From: Hymenobacter nivis | GTDB taxonomy: Bacteria > Bacteroidota > Bacteroidia > Cytophagales > Hymenobacteraceae | Direction: 5' to 3' | Length of the DNA: 64,000 nucleotides | Assembly: GCF_003149515.1 (NCBI RefSeq) | Contig: NZ_CP029145.1 | Span: 4,588,001 to 4,652,000, forward strand | Part shown: positions 25,042 through 33,065 of the stretch, one piece after another | Position numbering within the stretch: the first letter of the stretch is position 1 | Layout: every line of letters begins with the position of its first letter | The notes under the pieces: model-generated | The model's input: only the letters and a program-made list of their open reading frames with translations | Told to the model about the DNA's origin: nothing | Database searches by the model: none | Made by a program: the position numbers and the translations under genes

Positions 25042-25746
25042 CTACCAATACTTGAAAATCGTCCACAGAATTTTGTAGCCCGCCCCGATGGTGCCGCGCA
25101 CCGTGCCCGACACCTTGCTCACGCCGATGCGGCGGCGGTAGCGCACCGGCACCTCGGCCACGCGCAGGCCCAGGCGGGCGGCTTTCACTTGCATTTCTAC
25201 CGTCCAGCCGTAGTTGGTATCCACCATGCCGATGCGGGTCAGCGCGTCGGCCCGCACGGCGCGGAAGGGGCCCAGGTCGGTATGGGTGCCGCCGTAGCGC
25301 AGGCGCAAAAGACGGGTAGCCAGCCAGTTGCCAAAGCGCTGCTGCGGTAGCAGAGCGCCTCGCTCGCGCTGGCCCAGCGCCCGTGAGCCAATCACCAGCT
25401 CGGCCGCGCCGCTGAGGATGGGGACCAGCAGGGCAGGCATTTCCTCGGGAAAATCGGAGTGGTCGCCGTCCAGAAACACGATGATTTCCGGGGTTTGGGC
25501 AGCAGGCTGGGCGGCGTAATAGGCCAGTCCGGCCAGGCAGGCCTGGCCGTAGCCGGGGCGAGGCTCGGCTACTACGGTGGCCCCGGCGGCGCGGGCGGCG
25601 GCGGCCGTGGCATCGGTCGAGGCGTTGTCTACTACCACTACTTCCTGCACCAGCCCAGCAGGTATCTCGCTCAATACCAAGGCGATGGACTTCTCCTCGT
25701 TGTGGGCCGGAATAAGCACGGCAATGCGGGGCGGGGAGGTAGTCAA
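25042..25746 (-). CDS. GT2 glycosyltransferase, dolichol-phosphate mannosyltransferase-like
   Basis: A 234-residue DPM1-like enzyme, without the C-terminal GtrA or membrane domain. Motifs are IAVLIPAHNEEKSI, VVVVDNASTDATAA, EPRPGYGQACLAG, the metal site FLDGDHSDFPEEMP, and GSRALGQRERGALLPQQRFG followed by THTDLGPFRAVR. Family members transfer a sugar from a nucleotide donor to polyprenyl phosphate at the inner membrane. The start is TTG 25746. With the GT-C gene next to it, a two-step lipid-linked sugar transfer is plausible. It sits inside the arsenic island, downstream of arsO-like. Confidence 0.85.
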   Translation of the reverse strand: MTTSPPRIAVLIPAHNEEKSIALVLSEIPAGLVQEVVVVDNASTDATAAAARAAGATVVAEPRPGYGQACLAGLAYYAAQPAAQTPEIIVFLDGDHSDFPEEMPALLVPILSGAAELVIGSRALGQRERGALLPQQRFGNWLATRLLRLRYGGTHTDLGPFRAVRADALTRIGMVDTNYGWTVEMQVKAARLGLRVAEVPVRYRRRIGVSKVSGTVRGTIGAGYKILWTIFKYW

Positions 25747-25850
25747 GGGTAAGTGGGTTACGGGGCAAGCTGCAAAGAAAGCGGGTATCGCGCCGGGGGC
25801 CGGGGCGGAGCACTGCGCTTGCTTCTCAAAAGCGCTTGCCCAACAACTAC

Positions 25851-26903
25851 TTAGCCCAGAAAATCCTTAATTTCTTCCACCGTTGTGCGGGCCGAGCGGC
25901 CCACCCCAATGAGTGTGGCCGAGGCAAAGCCCGTCCAGCTGCCGTAGCCCACCAGCCAAAGCCCCGGCAGCGCCAGGGCGCGGGTGCCGGTTGTGGCCAC
26001 GCGCCCATCGGGCCCCACTAGCCCGAGCCCGCCCAAAAAGCCCAGCGCCGGCCGGAAGCCCGTGCACCAGATAACGGCGTCAAACGCTTCTGCCCGGCCA
26101 TCGGGCCAGACCACGCCGGTGGGAGTGAAGTGCGTTGGTGGGCGCACGCTGCGCAGCACGCCGCGCTCGCGGGCCGCCTGCACCTCGGGTACCATCACCA
26201 CGTCGCCGAGGCTGGGGGGCGGGCTGGCCGCGGGGCCGGCCTGGTATCGCTGGGTGGCCTGGGCGAAGAGCACGCGGCCATCCACGTCGTCGGGCAGCAG
26301 GCGCGGGGGGCGCTCGGTGGCCCAGATGGTGCGGGCCACCCGCGACACGTCGGCCAGAATCTGGGCCCCCGAGTTGCCGCCGCCCACTACCAGCACACGC
26401 TGTCCGGCGAAGGCCGCCGCTTGGCGGTAGTACGCCGAGTGCAGCTGCTCGCCGCCAAACAGCGCCCGGTCCGCATAGTCGGGGATAAAGGGTTGGCTCC
26501 ACGAGCCAGTGGCGGCCACCACGGCCCGCACTTGCCAGGGGCCCTGGCTGGTGGCCACCACGAAGCCGGCCCCGGCGCGGGCCACCGCCGCCACGCGCAC
26601 CGGCCGGTGCACGGGCAGCGCGTAGCGGCGCTCGTAGTCAGTGAGGTACGCCACCACCGCGTCGCGGGGCGGGAATTCAGGGCCGCCGGGGGCCGGGCGG
26701 GGCATGGGCCAGCCCGGCAGCGAGTTGGCCTCGGCCGGCGAAAAAAGGTGCAGCGCATCCCAGCCGTTGGGCCACGCGCCACCGGGCCGCGGCTGGTCGT
26801 CGAGCAGGGCAAACGAGTAGCCCGCCCGGCGCAGGTAGTAGCCCACGGCCAATCCGCTCTGCCCCGCGCCAATTACCAACACATCAATTGTTTGCGAATC
26901 CAT
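25851..26903 (-). CDS. ArsO-like flavin-dependent monooxygenase
   Basis: A 350-residue flavin monooxygenase. It has an FAD-binding Rossmann motif VLVIGAGQSGLAVGYYL (residues about 7-23), an FMO-like ALHLFSPAE segment and an NAD(P)H motif VLVVGGGNSGAQILADV near 160, with WCTGFRPALGFL near 290. Enzymes of this type in ars operons are called ArsO and are thought to act on organic arsenicals, though the substrate is not settled. The ATG at 26903 leaves 7 bp to the arsC stop, so it is in one operon with arsC and acr3. An ATG at 26939 would overlap arsC. General FMO or thioredoxin-reductase-like roles are alternatives. Confidence 0.82.
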   Translation of the reverse strand: MDSQTIDVLVIGAGQSGLAVGYYLRRAGYSFALLDDQPRPGGAWPNGWDALHLFSPAEANSLPGWPMPRPAPGGPEFPPRDAVVAYLTDYERRYALPVHRPVRVAAVARAGAGFVVATSQGPWQVRAVVAATGSWSQPFIPDYADRALFGGEQLHSAYYRQAAAFAGQRVLVVGGGNSGAQILADVSRVARTIWATERPPRLLPDDVDGRVLFAQATQRYQAGPAASPPPSLGDVVMVPEVQAARERGVLRSVRPPTHFTPTGVVWPDGRAEAFDAVIWCTGFRPALGFLGGLGLVGPDGRVATTGTRALALPGLWLVGYGSWTGFASATLIGVGRSARTTVEEIKDFLG

Positions 26904-26910
26904 CAAGTAG

Positions 26911-27336
26911 TTATTTGCCCCCGAAGTGGGCCTGCTCAAAGTTGTGGGCGTAGGCCTTCACCTCGTCGCGCACGGCCCGAAACTGCTGCATAATCTCGTC
27001 GTCGGTGCCGGTGGCTTTGGCGGGGTCAGGGAAGTTGTGGTGCAGCTTTTGGGCCGACGAGGGAAACACCGGGCAGGCCTCGTGGGCGTGGTCGCACACC
27101 GTGAGTACGTAGGCGAACGGCACGGCGGTGTACTCGTTTACGTGGTTGCTGGTGTGGTGGCTAATGTCCACGCCGTCTTCGGCCATTACGCACACGGCGC
27201 GGGGGTTGAGGCCGTGGGTTTCGATGCCCGCCGAATACACGGCGGCGCGGTCGCCTAGTTCTTGCTGGAGGTAGCCTTGCAGCAACTGGCTGCGGCACGA
27301 GTTGCCGGTGCATAGCACCAGGATGTTGGGTTTCAT
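26911..27336 (-). CDS. arsC: Arsenate reductase, low-molecular-weight phosphatase type
   Basis: A 141-residue arsenate reductase that reduces As(V) to As(III). The P-loop C9-TGNSC-R15 matches the CX5R motif, with a further cysteine at 14. The redox cysteines C81 and C88 (TVCDHAHEACPVF) are spaced as in thioredoxin-coupled ArsC. FPDPAKATGTDDE supplies the general acid D in the DP motif. The spacing to arsO-like is 7 bp downstream and acr3 lies 187 bp upstream. The reduced product would feed both Acr3 export and ArsM methylation. The 27337-27523 gap between arsC and acr3 has an imperfect inverted repeat (27379-27398 / 27463-27482) but no gene. Confidence 0.93.
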   Translation of the reverse strand: MKPNILVLCTGNSCRSQLLQGYLQQELGDRAAVYSAGIETHGLNPRAVCVMAEDGVDISHHTSNHVNEYTAVPFAYVLTVCDHAHEACPVFPSSAQKLHHNFPDPAKATGTDDEIMQQFRAVRDEVKAYAHNFEQAHFGGK

Positions 27337-27523
27337 AAGATGTTGTTACAGCAGTTCCTGGGTCATGGTATTTGCTTTGGTCGGACGGCTCCGCTGTCGG
27401 ATCGGTTGACGCGTGCGCCGCTTGGCCAGTCGTTCAGCCTTCGTTCACGCGATAACAGGGTGGACAGCTCCGCCGTCGGACCGGAGCAGGTATCCTGATT
27501 TGGAAATTGCGCTAATAAGAAAA

Positions 27524-28606
27524 TTAAGCAGCTGCATAATACTTGCGCCGCAGCCAAAACGCCAGGTTGACCAGCGCAATGAGGGCCGGCACCTCAATGA
27601 GCGGGCCGATGACGCCCGCAAACGCCTGCCCTGAATTCAGCCCAAACACGCCGATGGCCACCGCAATGGCCAGCTCAAAGTTGTTGCCGGTGGCCGTGAA
27701 GGCGATGGACACGTTTTCGGCGTAGCTCGCGCCCAGGTATTTGCCCGCCATAAAGCTGATCACGAACATGATACTGAAATAAATGGCCAGTGGCAGCGCA
27801 ATGCGCAGCACATCGAGCGGAATGCGCACAATCAGGTCGCCCTTCAGGCTGAACATCACCACAATGGTGCCCAGCAGCGCGATAAGCGTAATCGGACTGA
27901 TGGCCGGCAGGAAAACGTGCTCGTACCAGGCATCGCCCCGGAGGCGGCGCAGCACGAGACGCGACAAAAAGCCCGCCGCAAACGGCAAGCCCAAGTACAG
28001 GAGCACGCTCGGGGCAATGTCGCCGATGCCGATGTGCACGGTGTAGCCCTTCAGCCCAAAATAAGGCGGCAGCACAGTGATGAACAGCCAGGCCATCACG
28101 CTGTAAAACAGTACCTGAAAGAGGGAGTTGAGCGCTACCAGCCCGGCTGCGTATTCGCGGCTGCCATCGGCCAGGTCGTTCCACACCAGTACCATGGCAA
28201 TGCAGCGCGCAATGCCGATGAGGATGACGCCCATCATGTAGTCGGGCCGGTCGGGCAGCAGCCAGATGGCCAGTCCAAACATGAGTAGGGGCCCCACAAT
28301 CCAGTTGAGCACCAGCGACAACCCCACAATGCGCACGTTGCGAAAAACGCGGGGCAGCTGCTCGTACTTCACCTTGGCCAGCGGCGGGTACATCATCAGG
28401 ATGAGGCCCACGGCCAGCGGCACGTTCACGGAGCCCACTGAGAAGTAGTTGATAACTTGGTTGATATGAGGCACAAAATAGCCCAGGCCCACGCCCAGCG
28501 CCATGGCCAGAAAAATCCAGAGCGTGAGCCCCCGGTCGAGGCCGGAGAGTTTTTTTTGGGCTACCGCCGCCACGGGCGGGGGTGCTGCTAGGTTGGTCAG
28601 TTCCAT
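27524..28606 (-). CDS. acr3: Acr3 arsenite efflux permease
   Basis: A 360-residue ten-helix transporter of the Acr3 (BART superfamily) group that expels arsenite. Landmarks are LILMMYPPLAKVKYE, LNWIVGPLLMFGLA, the conserved cysteine in GIARCIAMVLVWND, and the C-terminal AFTATGNNFELAIAVAIGVF. All are present and the length is normal. The ATG at 28606 (MELTNLAAPP) is chosen because upstream in-frame residues are not Acr3-like. It lies downstream of arsR, DUF6428 and a decayed arsN in the same direction. Confidence 0.95.
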   Translation of the reverse strand: MELTNLAAPPPVAAVAQKKLSGLDRGLTLWIFLAMALGVGLGYFVPHINQVINYFSVGSVNVPLAVGLILMMYPPLAKVKYEQLPRVFRNVRIVGLSLVLNWIVGPLLMFGLAIWLLPDRPDYMMGVILIGIARCIAMVLVWNDLADGSREYAAGLVALNSLFQVLFYSVMAWLFITVLPPYFGLKGYTVHIGIGDIAPSVLLYLGLPFAAGFLSRLVLRRLRGDAWYEHVFLPAISPITLIALLGTIVVMFSLKGDLIVRIPLDVLRIALPLAIYFSIMFVISFMAGKYLGASYAENVSIAFTATGNNFELAIAVAIGVFGLNSGQAFAGVIGPLIEVPALIALVNLAFWLRRKYYAAA

Positions 28607-28696
28607 AAAAAGAAGGCGGGGAAAAGGACGGATACGGCAAGCCAACTGGTACCCCAAAGGCGGCCGGAAACTCGGGCTAGGAGGTAAGAGATGAGG

Positions 28697-29125
28697 CTAC
28701 GCCGGCTGGCCCGCTGTGAGGCGGCGGCGCTCCAGCAACAGGGCGTCGCGCCACACGCCGGCTGGTGGGCAATGCGCTCGCGCCGGCCCACCAGCCGGAA
28801 GCCCTGGCCTGCGTGCAGCGCCAGGCTGGCCGCGTTCTCCGGGAAAATGCCAGTTCGCAACGCACACGGGCCCTGGGTTTTGGCGCTGCGCACCAGCGTG
28901 CCCAGCCGTTGCTGGTCCACGCCTGGTCCTGTGCTTTAGCGGCCACGCGGGCGCCTACCTTGGCCGCGCCTCGGTACACCCACCGGCTTGACGCGGACGG
29001 GAACGCAGCCCAGCCTAGTACCCGACCGGCCTCGTGAACGTGGCCTGCCCGGTGGTAATGCCGGCTCGGTAAGTGGATTTGATTTCCGGCCAGTGGACGG
29101 TGGTGAGGGCGCTAACCGGTGTGGC
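28697..29125 (-). pseudogene. Decayed arsN-like GNAT acetyltransferase
   Basis: Three minus-strand segments in different frames match an ArsN/phosphinothricin N-acetyltransferase. The first is VHWPEIKSTYRAGITTGQAT near 29045-29110, the N-terminus. The second is GRVLGWAAFPSASSRWVY near 28970-29025. The third is GIFPENAASLALHAG followed by GFRLVGRRERIAHQP near 28750-28850. A last piece VWRDALLLERRR then ends at the stop 28697-28699. A central part of roughly 50 residues appears deleted after GQAT, and a 1-base loss separates RERIAHQP from VWRDALL. Intact ArsN1 acetylates arsinothricin or phosphinothricin. The relic lies exactly where ars operons often carry arsN. No functional product is expected. 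Confidence 0.65.
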
Positions 29126-29165
29126 GAACAAGAAACGGGCGGGTTGAGTCCTTACCAATAATACG

Positions 29166-29624
29166 TTAGCAGCAGCCCCCGCCCGGCGTGCAGGTGGCCA
29201 CCGGCAACTGCGGCAGCGCAAAGGCCGCGCTGGGGATGCCGCAGGCATCCTGGGCCAGGCAGGCCGTCTGCTTGGGCGTGAGCAGGAAGTCGCGCCCGTC
29301 GAAGGCCAGGCCAAACTTGCCGATGGTGGCCTGCTGGTACTCTACCTCGATGTCCAAATCCTGGGGCCCCAAAATGCGCGTCGAGAGCTGAAGGATATGC
29401 AGAAACTTTTGCGGCGCCAGCCGGTGGTCGTAGTCGCCGGCCTCCCAGAGCTGAAAGTTGGCTACGGTTTCCTTCCGCTCCACGCCGCCGCAGTCGACGA
29501 AGTGCTTGGTTACCAAGCCCACTTCCGTCATGTGGAAGTGCGCCGGCAGGGCAGTGCCATCGGGCAGCCGGAAGCTGATGGCGGCGAGGCCCGCCAGGGC
29601 CTCCTTCAATTCGGAGATTTTCAT
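29166..29624 (-). CDS. DUF6428 family protein of ars operons
   Basis: A 152-residue protein of the group labelled DUF6428, repeatedly found beside arsR in Bacteroidota. Recognisable segments are MKISELKEALAGL, TEVGLVTKHFVDCGG and FLLTPKQTACLAQDACG. The C-terminus is Cys-rich and ends TCTPGGGCC, giving a vicinal Cys pair. The function is unknown; arsenic binding through the tail is an inference supported by the similar tail of ArsM. The ATG at 29624 is used. The arsR stop is 28 bp upstream, so it is in the arsR operon. Confidence 0.82.
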   Translation of the reverse strand: MKISELKEALAGLAAISFRLPDGTALPAHFHMTEVGLVTKHFVDCGGVERKETVANFQLWEAGDYDHRLAPQKFLHILQLSTRILGPQDLDIEVEYQQATIGKFGLAFDGRDFLLTPKQTACLAQDACGIPSAAFALPQLPVATCTPGGGCC

Positions 29625-29652
29625 GGGAAAGGAATTGAGGTAAAAACAAGAA

Positions 29653-30003
29653 TTAACAGGCGCAGGTATCTTCGGGGCCGCAGGTTGCGCCCGCCATGGC
29701 TTCGCTAAAAAAGGCTGTAAACTGCTGCTGCACTTGCTGCAGTAGCTTCGTATTGAGGCAGTAGCAGACGGTGAGCCCGTCGATTTCACCGCGTATCAAA
29801 TCCAGCGCCTTTAGCTCCTGCAAGTGCTGCGACACGGTGGTGCGCGAGAGCGGCATTTCGGCCGCGATGTCGCCTGAAATGCAGGTTTGCTTGCTGGCCA
29901 GCAGCTGGATAATGGCTACCCGCGCTGGGTGGGCCAGGGCTCTGGCGATGCGCGCCAGCTGCTGCTGGTCGGCGGTGAAGGCGGCGGTTTTGGCGTAGGT
30001 CAT
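29653..30003 (-). CDS. arsR: ArsR-family arsenic-responsive repressor
   Basis: A 116-residue winged-helix repressor. The recognition helix region is AAEMPLSRTTVSQHLQELK (48-66) and the wing is LIRGEIDGLTVCYCLN. Cysteines at 41, 80, 82, 108, 114 and 116 could form an As(III) site; C108 and the C-terminal CAC pair resemble the C-terminal ligands of some ArsR types. ArsR leaves its operator on binding As(III). A perfect 12-bp inverted repeat sits 38-83 bp upstream of its start, overlapping divergent promoter boxes. Regulated operon: arsR, DUF6428, (arsN relic), acr3, arsC, arsO-like. Confidence 0.93.
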   Translation of the reverse strand: MTYAKTAAFTADQQQLARIARALAHPARVAIIQLLASKQTCISGDIAAEMPLSRTTVSQHLQELKALDLIRGEIDGLTVCYCLNTKLLQQVQQQFTAFFSEAMAGATCGPEDTCAC

Positions 30004-30040
30004 GGCGTAGAAAAGCGGCGGCCGGTAACCACCTTTGGAA

Positions 30041-30086
30041 GTATGACGCAAATATACGTTATATCATGTCGTAAGTTTGCGTCATA
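30041..30086. promoter_or_regulatory. ArsR operator with two divergent promoter boxes
   Basis: GTATGACGCAAA (30041-30052) and TTTGCGTCATAC (30075-30086) are a perfect 12-bp inverted repeat. A TATATTTG box on the minus strand (30049-30056) and a TAAGTTTG box on the plus strand (30072-30079) both fit TAnnTTTG and overlap the two arms. A dimer bound here would block both. The leftward transcript is arsR and the detoxification genes; the rightward transcript is the FAD oxidoreductase operon. Confidence 0.75.
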
Positions 30087-30111
30087 CTGGAAATTAGATT
30101 GTTTGAGGGCC

Positions 30112-30173
30112 CCCAAACCCGCCGGCGGGGCGGGAGCGTAGATGCTGCGCCCGGCGGGTCCCGGCGGTTTGGG
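30112..30173 (+). promoter_or_regulatory. Strong hairpin in the leader of the FAD oxidoreductase gene
   Basis: CCCAAACCCGCCGG (30112-30125) and CCGGCGGTTTGGG (30161-30173) pair with one bulge, enclosing further GC-rich symmetry. It ends 15 bp before the ATG and would be part of the 5' leader. It may hide the ribosome site or simply stabilise the message. No T-run follows, so it is not a classic terminator. Confidence 0.45.
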
Positions 30174-30188
30174 CGTTCTTTGCTTTCT

Positions 30189-31508
30189 ATGCACTTCGTT
30201 ATTATCGGCAACGGCATTACGGGCGTTTCAGCGGCCATTACGGCGCGGCGGCTCTTACCCGAGGCCCGCATTACGCTGGTGGGGGCCGAGAGCGCGCACC
30301 ACTATTCGCGCCCCGCGCTGATGTACCTGTACCTCGGCCACTTGCGCTACGCCGACGTGAAGCCCCACGCCGACTGGTTTTGGGCCGAAAACCGGCTTGA
30401 ACTCCTGCATGACGAAGCCCTTGGTGTGCATACCGCCGCCCGCACCGTGCAGCTGGCCGCCGGCCCTTCCCTGGCCTACGACCGCTTGCTGCTGGCCACC
30501 GGCTCGGTACCCCGCATCCCAGGCTGGCCCGGCCGGCAGCTGCGCGGCGTGCAGGGCTTCTACGGCCTGCCAGACCTGGAAAGCATGAGCCGCGACACCC
30601 AAGGCGTTGCCCACGCCGTGGTGGTGGGCGGCGGCCTCATCGGCGTGGAGCTGGCCGAAATGCTGCACTCGCGCGGCATCCACGTCACCTGGCTGGTGCG
30701 CGAGGGGCGCTACTGGCAGTCGGTGCTGCCGGCCGAAGAGTCGGCTATGCTGGAAGCGCACATTCGTGACCAGCACATTGACTTGCAGTTGACTACCGAG
30801 CTGCGCGAATTGCGCGGCAACGCCCAGGGCCGCGTGCAGGCCGTGGAAACCACCACTGGCCAGGTGCTGCCCGCCGAGTGGGTGGGCCTGGCTACCGGCG
30901 TGCAGCCCAACTTGGTTTTGGCCCAGGCCGCCGGCCTCGCCACCGACCGCGGCATTCTGGTGGATGAGATGCTCGAAACCAGCGCGCCCGGCGTGTACGC
31001 GGCCGGCGACTGCGCCCAGCACCGCCGGCCTGCCCCCGGCGAGGTGGCCGTGGAGCAGCTCTGGTACACCGGCCGGATGCAGGGCGAAACCGTGGCCCAC
31101 ACCATCTGCGGCGAGCCTACGCCCTACCGGCGCGGCGAGTGGTTCAACTCGGCCAAGTTCTTCCACCTCGAATACCAAACCTACGGCCGGGTACCCGCCC
31201 AGCCTACGGCCGGCATCGCCAGCTTTTGCTGGCAGCACCCGAATGGGAAACACCTGCTGCGTATCAATTTTTGCGGAGCCGACCAAGCCGTGACGGGCGT
31301 AAATACCCTTGGCCTGCGCCAGCGCCAGGACGTGTGGGAGCACTGGCTGCGCGAAAAAACGCCCATTGGCACCGTGGTGGCCCAATTGGCGGCGGCCAAT
31401 TTCGACCCCGAGTTTGCGCGCCAGCACGAGCCAGCCATCCGGCGCGCGTTTGCCCAGCAGTTTCCGAGTATTGCGGTGGAAAAACCGCGCCGCAAGGGGC
31501 TGTGGTAG
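30189..31508 (+). CDS. NAD(P)/FAD-dependent oxidoreductase (nitrite/rubredoxin reductase-like)
   Basis: A 439-residue pyridine nucleotide-disulfide-type oxidoreductase. The FAD motif HFVIIGNGITGVSAAI opens the protein, RLLLATGSVPRIPG is the second FAD segment, and VVVGGGLIGVELAEML near 144 is the NAD(P)-binding motif. VYAAGDCAQ near 276 completes FAD binding. No redox disulfide CXXXXC is seen, so it resembles NirB N-terminal or ferredoxin/rubredoxin reductases rather than glutathione reductase. The ATG at 30189 follows the ArsR operator. It may feed electrons to the membrane polyferredoxin encoded next, 111 bp downstream. Substrate unknown. Confidence 0.85.
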   Translation: MHFVIIGNGITGVSAAITARRLLPEARITLVGAESAHHYSRPALMYLYLGHLRYADVKPHADWFWAENRLELLHDEALGVHTAARTVQLAAGPSLAYDRLLLATGSVPRIPGWPGRQLRGVQGFYGLPDLESMSRDTQGVAHAVVVGGGLIGVELAEMLHSRGIHVTWLVREGRYWQSVLPAEESAMLEAHIRDQHIDLQLTTELRELRGNAQGRVQAVETTTGQVLPAEWVGLATGVQPNLVLAQAAGLATDRGILVDEMLETSAPGVYAAGDCAQHRRPAPGEVAVEQLWYTGRMQGETVAHTICGEPTPYRRGEWFNSAKFFHLEYQTYGRVPAQPTAGIASFCWQHPNGKHLLRINFCGADQAVTGVNTLGLRQRQDVWEHWLREKTPIGTVVAQLAAANFDPEFARQHEPAIRRAFAQQFPSIAVEKPRRKGLW

Positions 31509-31619
31509 CGGGGCCGCTGCGGGGCTGAGCGCGGGCACCGCGAGCAGGTGAAACCGGATGATTGCAAGCGCGAGGTGTTCGGGCTCGCAGCGTGCGAGCT
31601 ACATTACTTTCTATAGAAT

Positions 31620-32972
31620 ATGCAAGACCATCCTACCCCCTCGCTGGCCCTGGCCCAGCCGCCGCCCGCCGCCACGCCGCCCGGCGAAAAGCTACCCCTG
31701 GCTGCCGTGGCCCTGGGCCTGCTGGCGCTGCTAGTTGCCGCCGCCGATGCCGACCACAACCGGGCCCGGCTGAGCCTGTACGCGGCCTTGGCGCTGGTGA
31801 GCGGTGGGGCCCTGGGCTGGGCCTGGCTGGCGTTTGGGCGCCCGGCGGCCGGCTGGCACCCGCACGATTTGTGGCGGCGGGCCAGCACTAGCCGGGGCGC
31901 GGTGGCCTGGGCTACGGGTGTGGCCCTCACGGGTTTCTACGTAGTGCTGTACTGGTTTCCGGGGCTGCTCGAAAACCTCATTCGGGCCCTCGACCCGTTC
32001 AGCGCGTGGCTGCGGCACAGGGCGGCCGACCAGTGGTTGCTCTACGGCACGTTTTATACACTGGCGGTGCTGGTGCTGGGCGGCCGGGCGCTGTGGAAAT
32101 ACCGCTCTACCCGCTACCACCTAGCCCGCACCGCCTCGGTGATGTTCTTCCAGCTAGGCTTCAGCTTTTTGCTACCGGGGCTGCTGCTGGCTTTGCAGCA
32201 GCCCGAGTATTACTTCTCGTACTTCTGGCCGCTGAAGTACGACTACCTCTTCCCCGACGCCGTGGGCAAGCTGCTGCACGGCGGCGGGCTGGGCGTGTTC
32301 ATGGTGTTTTGGGGAGTGGTACTGTCGTTCCTGGCTACGCCAGTGCTCACCTACTTCTTCGGCAAGCGCTGGTACTGCGCCTGGGTGTGCGGCTGCGGTG
32401 GCCTGGCCGAAACCGCCGGCGACGCCTACCGCCACCTCTCCGACAAAAGCCGCACGGCCTGGCGCTGGGAGATGCGCCTGCTCTACCCCATTCTGGGGCT
32501 GATACTTTTGCTCACGGCGCTGCTGTGGGTGGGGGCCTCGGGGGCGGTGCCGGCGCTGGGCGTGGTCACGGGGCCCCTGGGGCAGTTGTATGGCTTCGCC
32601 ATTGGTAGCATATTTTCGGGCGTTGTGGGGGTGGGATTTTACCCCTTGCTGGGCAGCAGGGTGTGGTGCCGCTTTGGGTGCCCCATGGCCGCCTACCTGG
32701 GCCTGCTGCAAAAGCACTTCTCGCGCTTCCGCATCAGCACCAACGGCGGGCAGTGCATCTCGTGCGGCAACTGCTCGAACGCCTGCGAAATGGGCATCGA
32801 TGTGAAGCAGTACGCCCAGCGCGGCGCGCCTATTGTGCGGGCGGCCTGCGTGGGCTGCGGCCTGTGCGCCACCGCCTGCCCCCGCGGCGTGCTCAACCTG
32901 GAGAACGGCCCGCGCGAGGGGCGGCTGGCGGCTTCCACGTTCATCCACGCCGATTCGCTGCGAATTTTGTAG
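31620..32972 (+). CDS. Membrane polyferredoxin, 4Fe-4S (NapH/NosR/RdxA-like)
   Basis: A 450-residue integral membrane protein with an N-terminal helix bundle. Cytoplasmic cysteine motifs of the NapH/NosR type are at C253 to C257 (YCAWVCGCGG) and C350 (VWCRFGCPMA). Two ferredoxin clusters follow: C379, C382, C385, C389 (CISCGNCSNACEMG) and C410, C413, C416, C420 (CVGCGLCATACPRG). Such proteins carry electrons between the quinone pool and soluble or periplasmic partners. Its place between an FAD oxidoreductase and a glycosyltransferase in the ArsR-controlled direction suggests an arsenic-related redox step, but nothing in the sequence proves it. Confidence 0.85.
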   Translation: MQDHPTPSLALAQPPPAATPPGEKLPLAAVALGLLALLVAAADADHNRARLSLYAALALVSGGALGWAWLAFGRPAAGWHPHDLWRRASTSRGAVAWATGVALTGFYVVLYWFPGLLENLIRALDPFSAWLRHRAADQWLLYGTFYTLAVLVLGGRALWKYRSTRYHLARTASVMFFQLGFSFLLPGLLLALQQPEYYFSYFWPLKYDYLFPDAVGKLLHGGGLGVFMVFWGVVLSFLATPVLTYFFGKRWYCAWVCGCGGLAETAGDAYRHLSDKSRTAWRWEMRLLYPILGLILLLTALLWVGASGAVPALGVVTGPLGQLYGFAIGSIFSGVVGVGFYPLLGSRVWCRFGCPMAAYLGLLQKHFSRFRISTNGGQCISCGNCSNACEMGIDVKQYAQRGAPIVRAACVGCGLCATACPRGVLNLENGPREGRLAASTFIHADSLRIL

Positions 32973-33065
32973 GGGTAAGGTGGCCGCGGTTTTTAAGTCG
33001 TTGTCCGGTCCGCCAGCGTTAGCCGGCCGGCCAGCCAGCACCGGCGAACCGGCCCATACCTCGAT

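Noticed and set aside
28765..29037. Plus-strand small open frames near 28.7-29.0 kb
   Set aside because: They lie opposite the arsN relic, have no family resemblance and are explained by GC bias.
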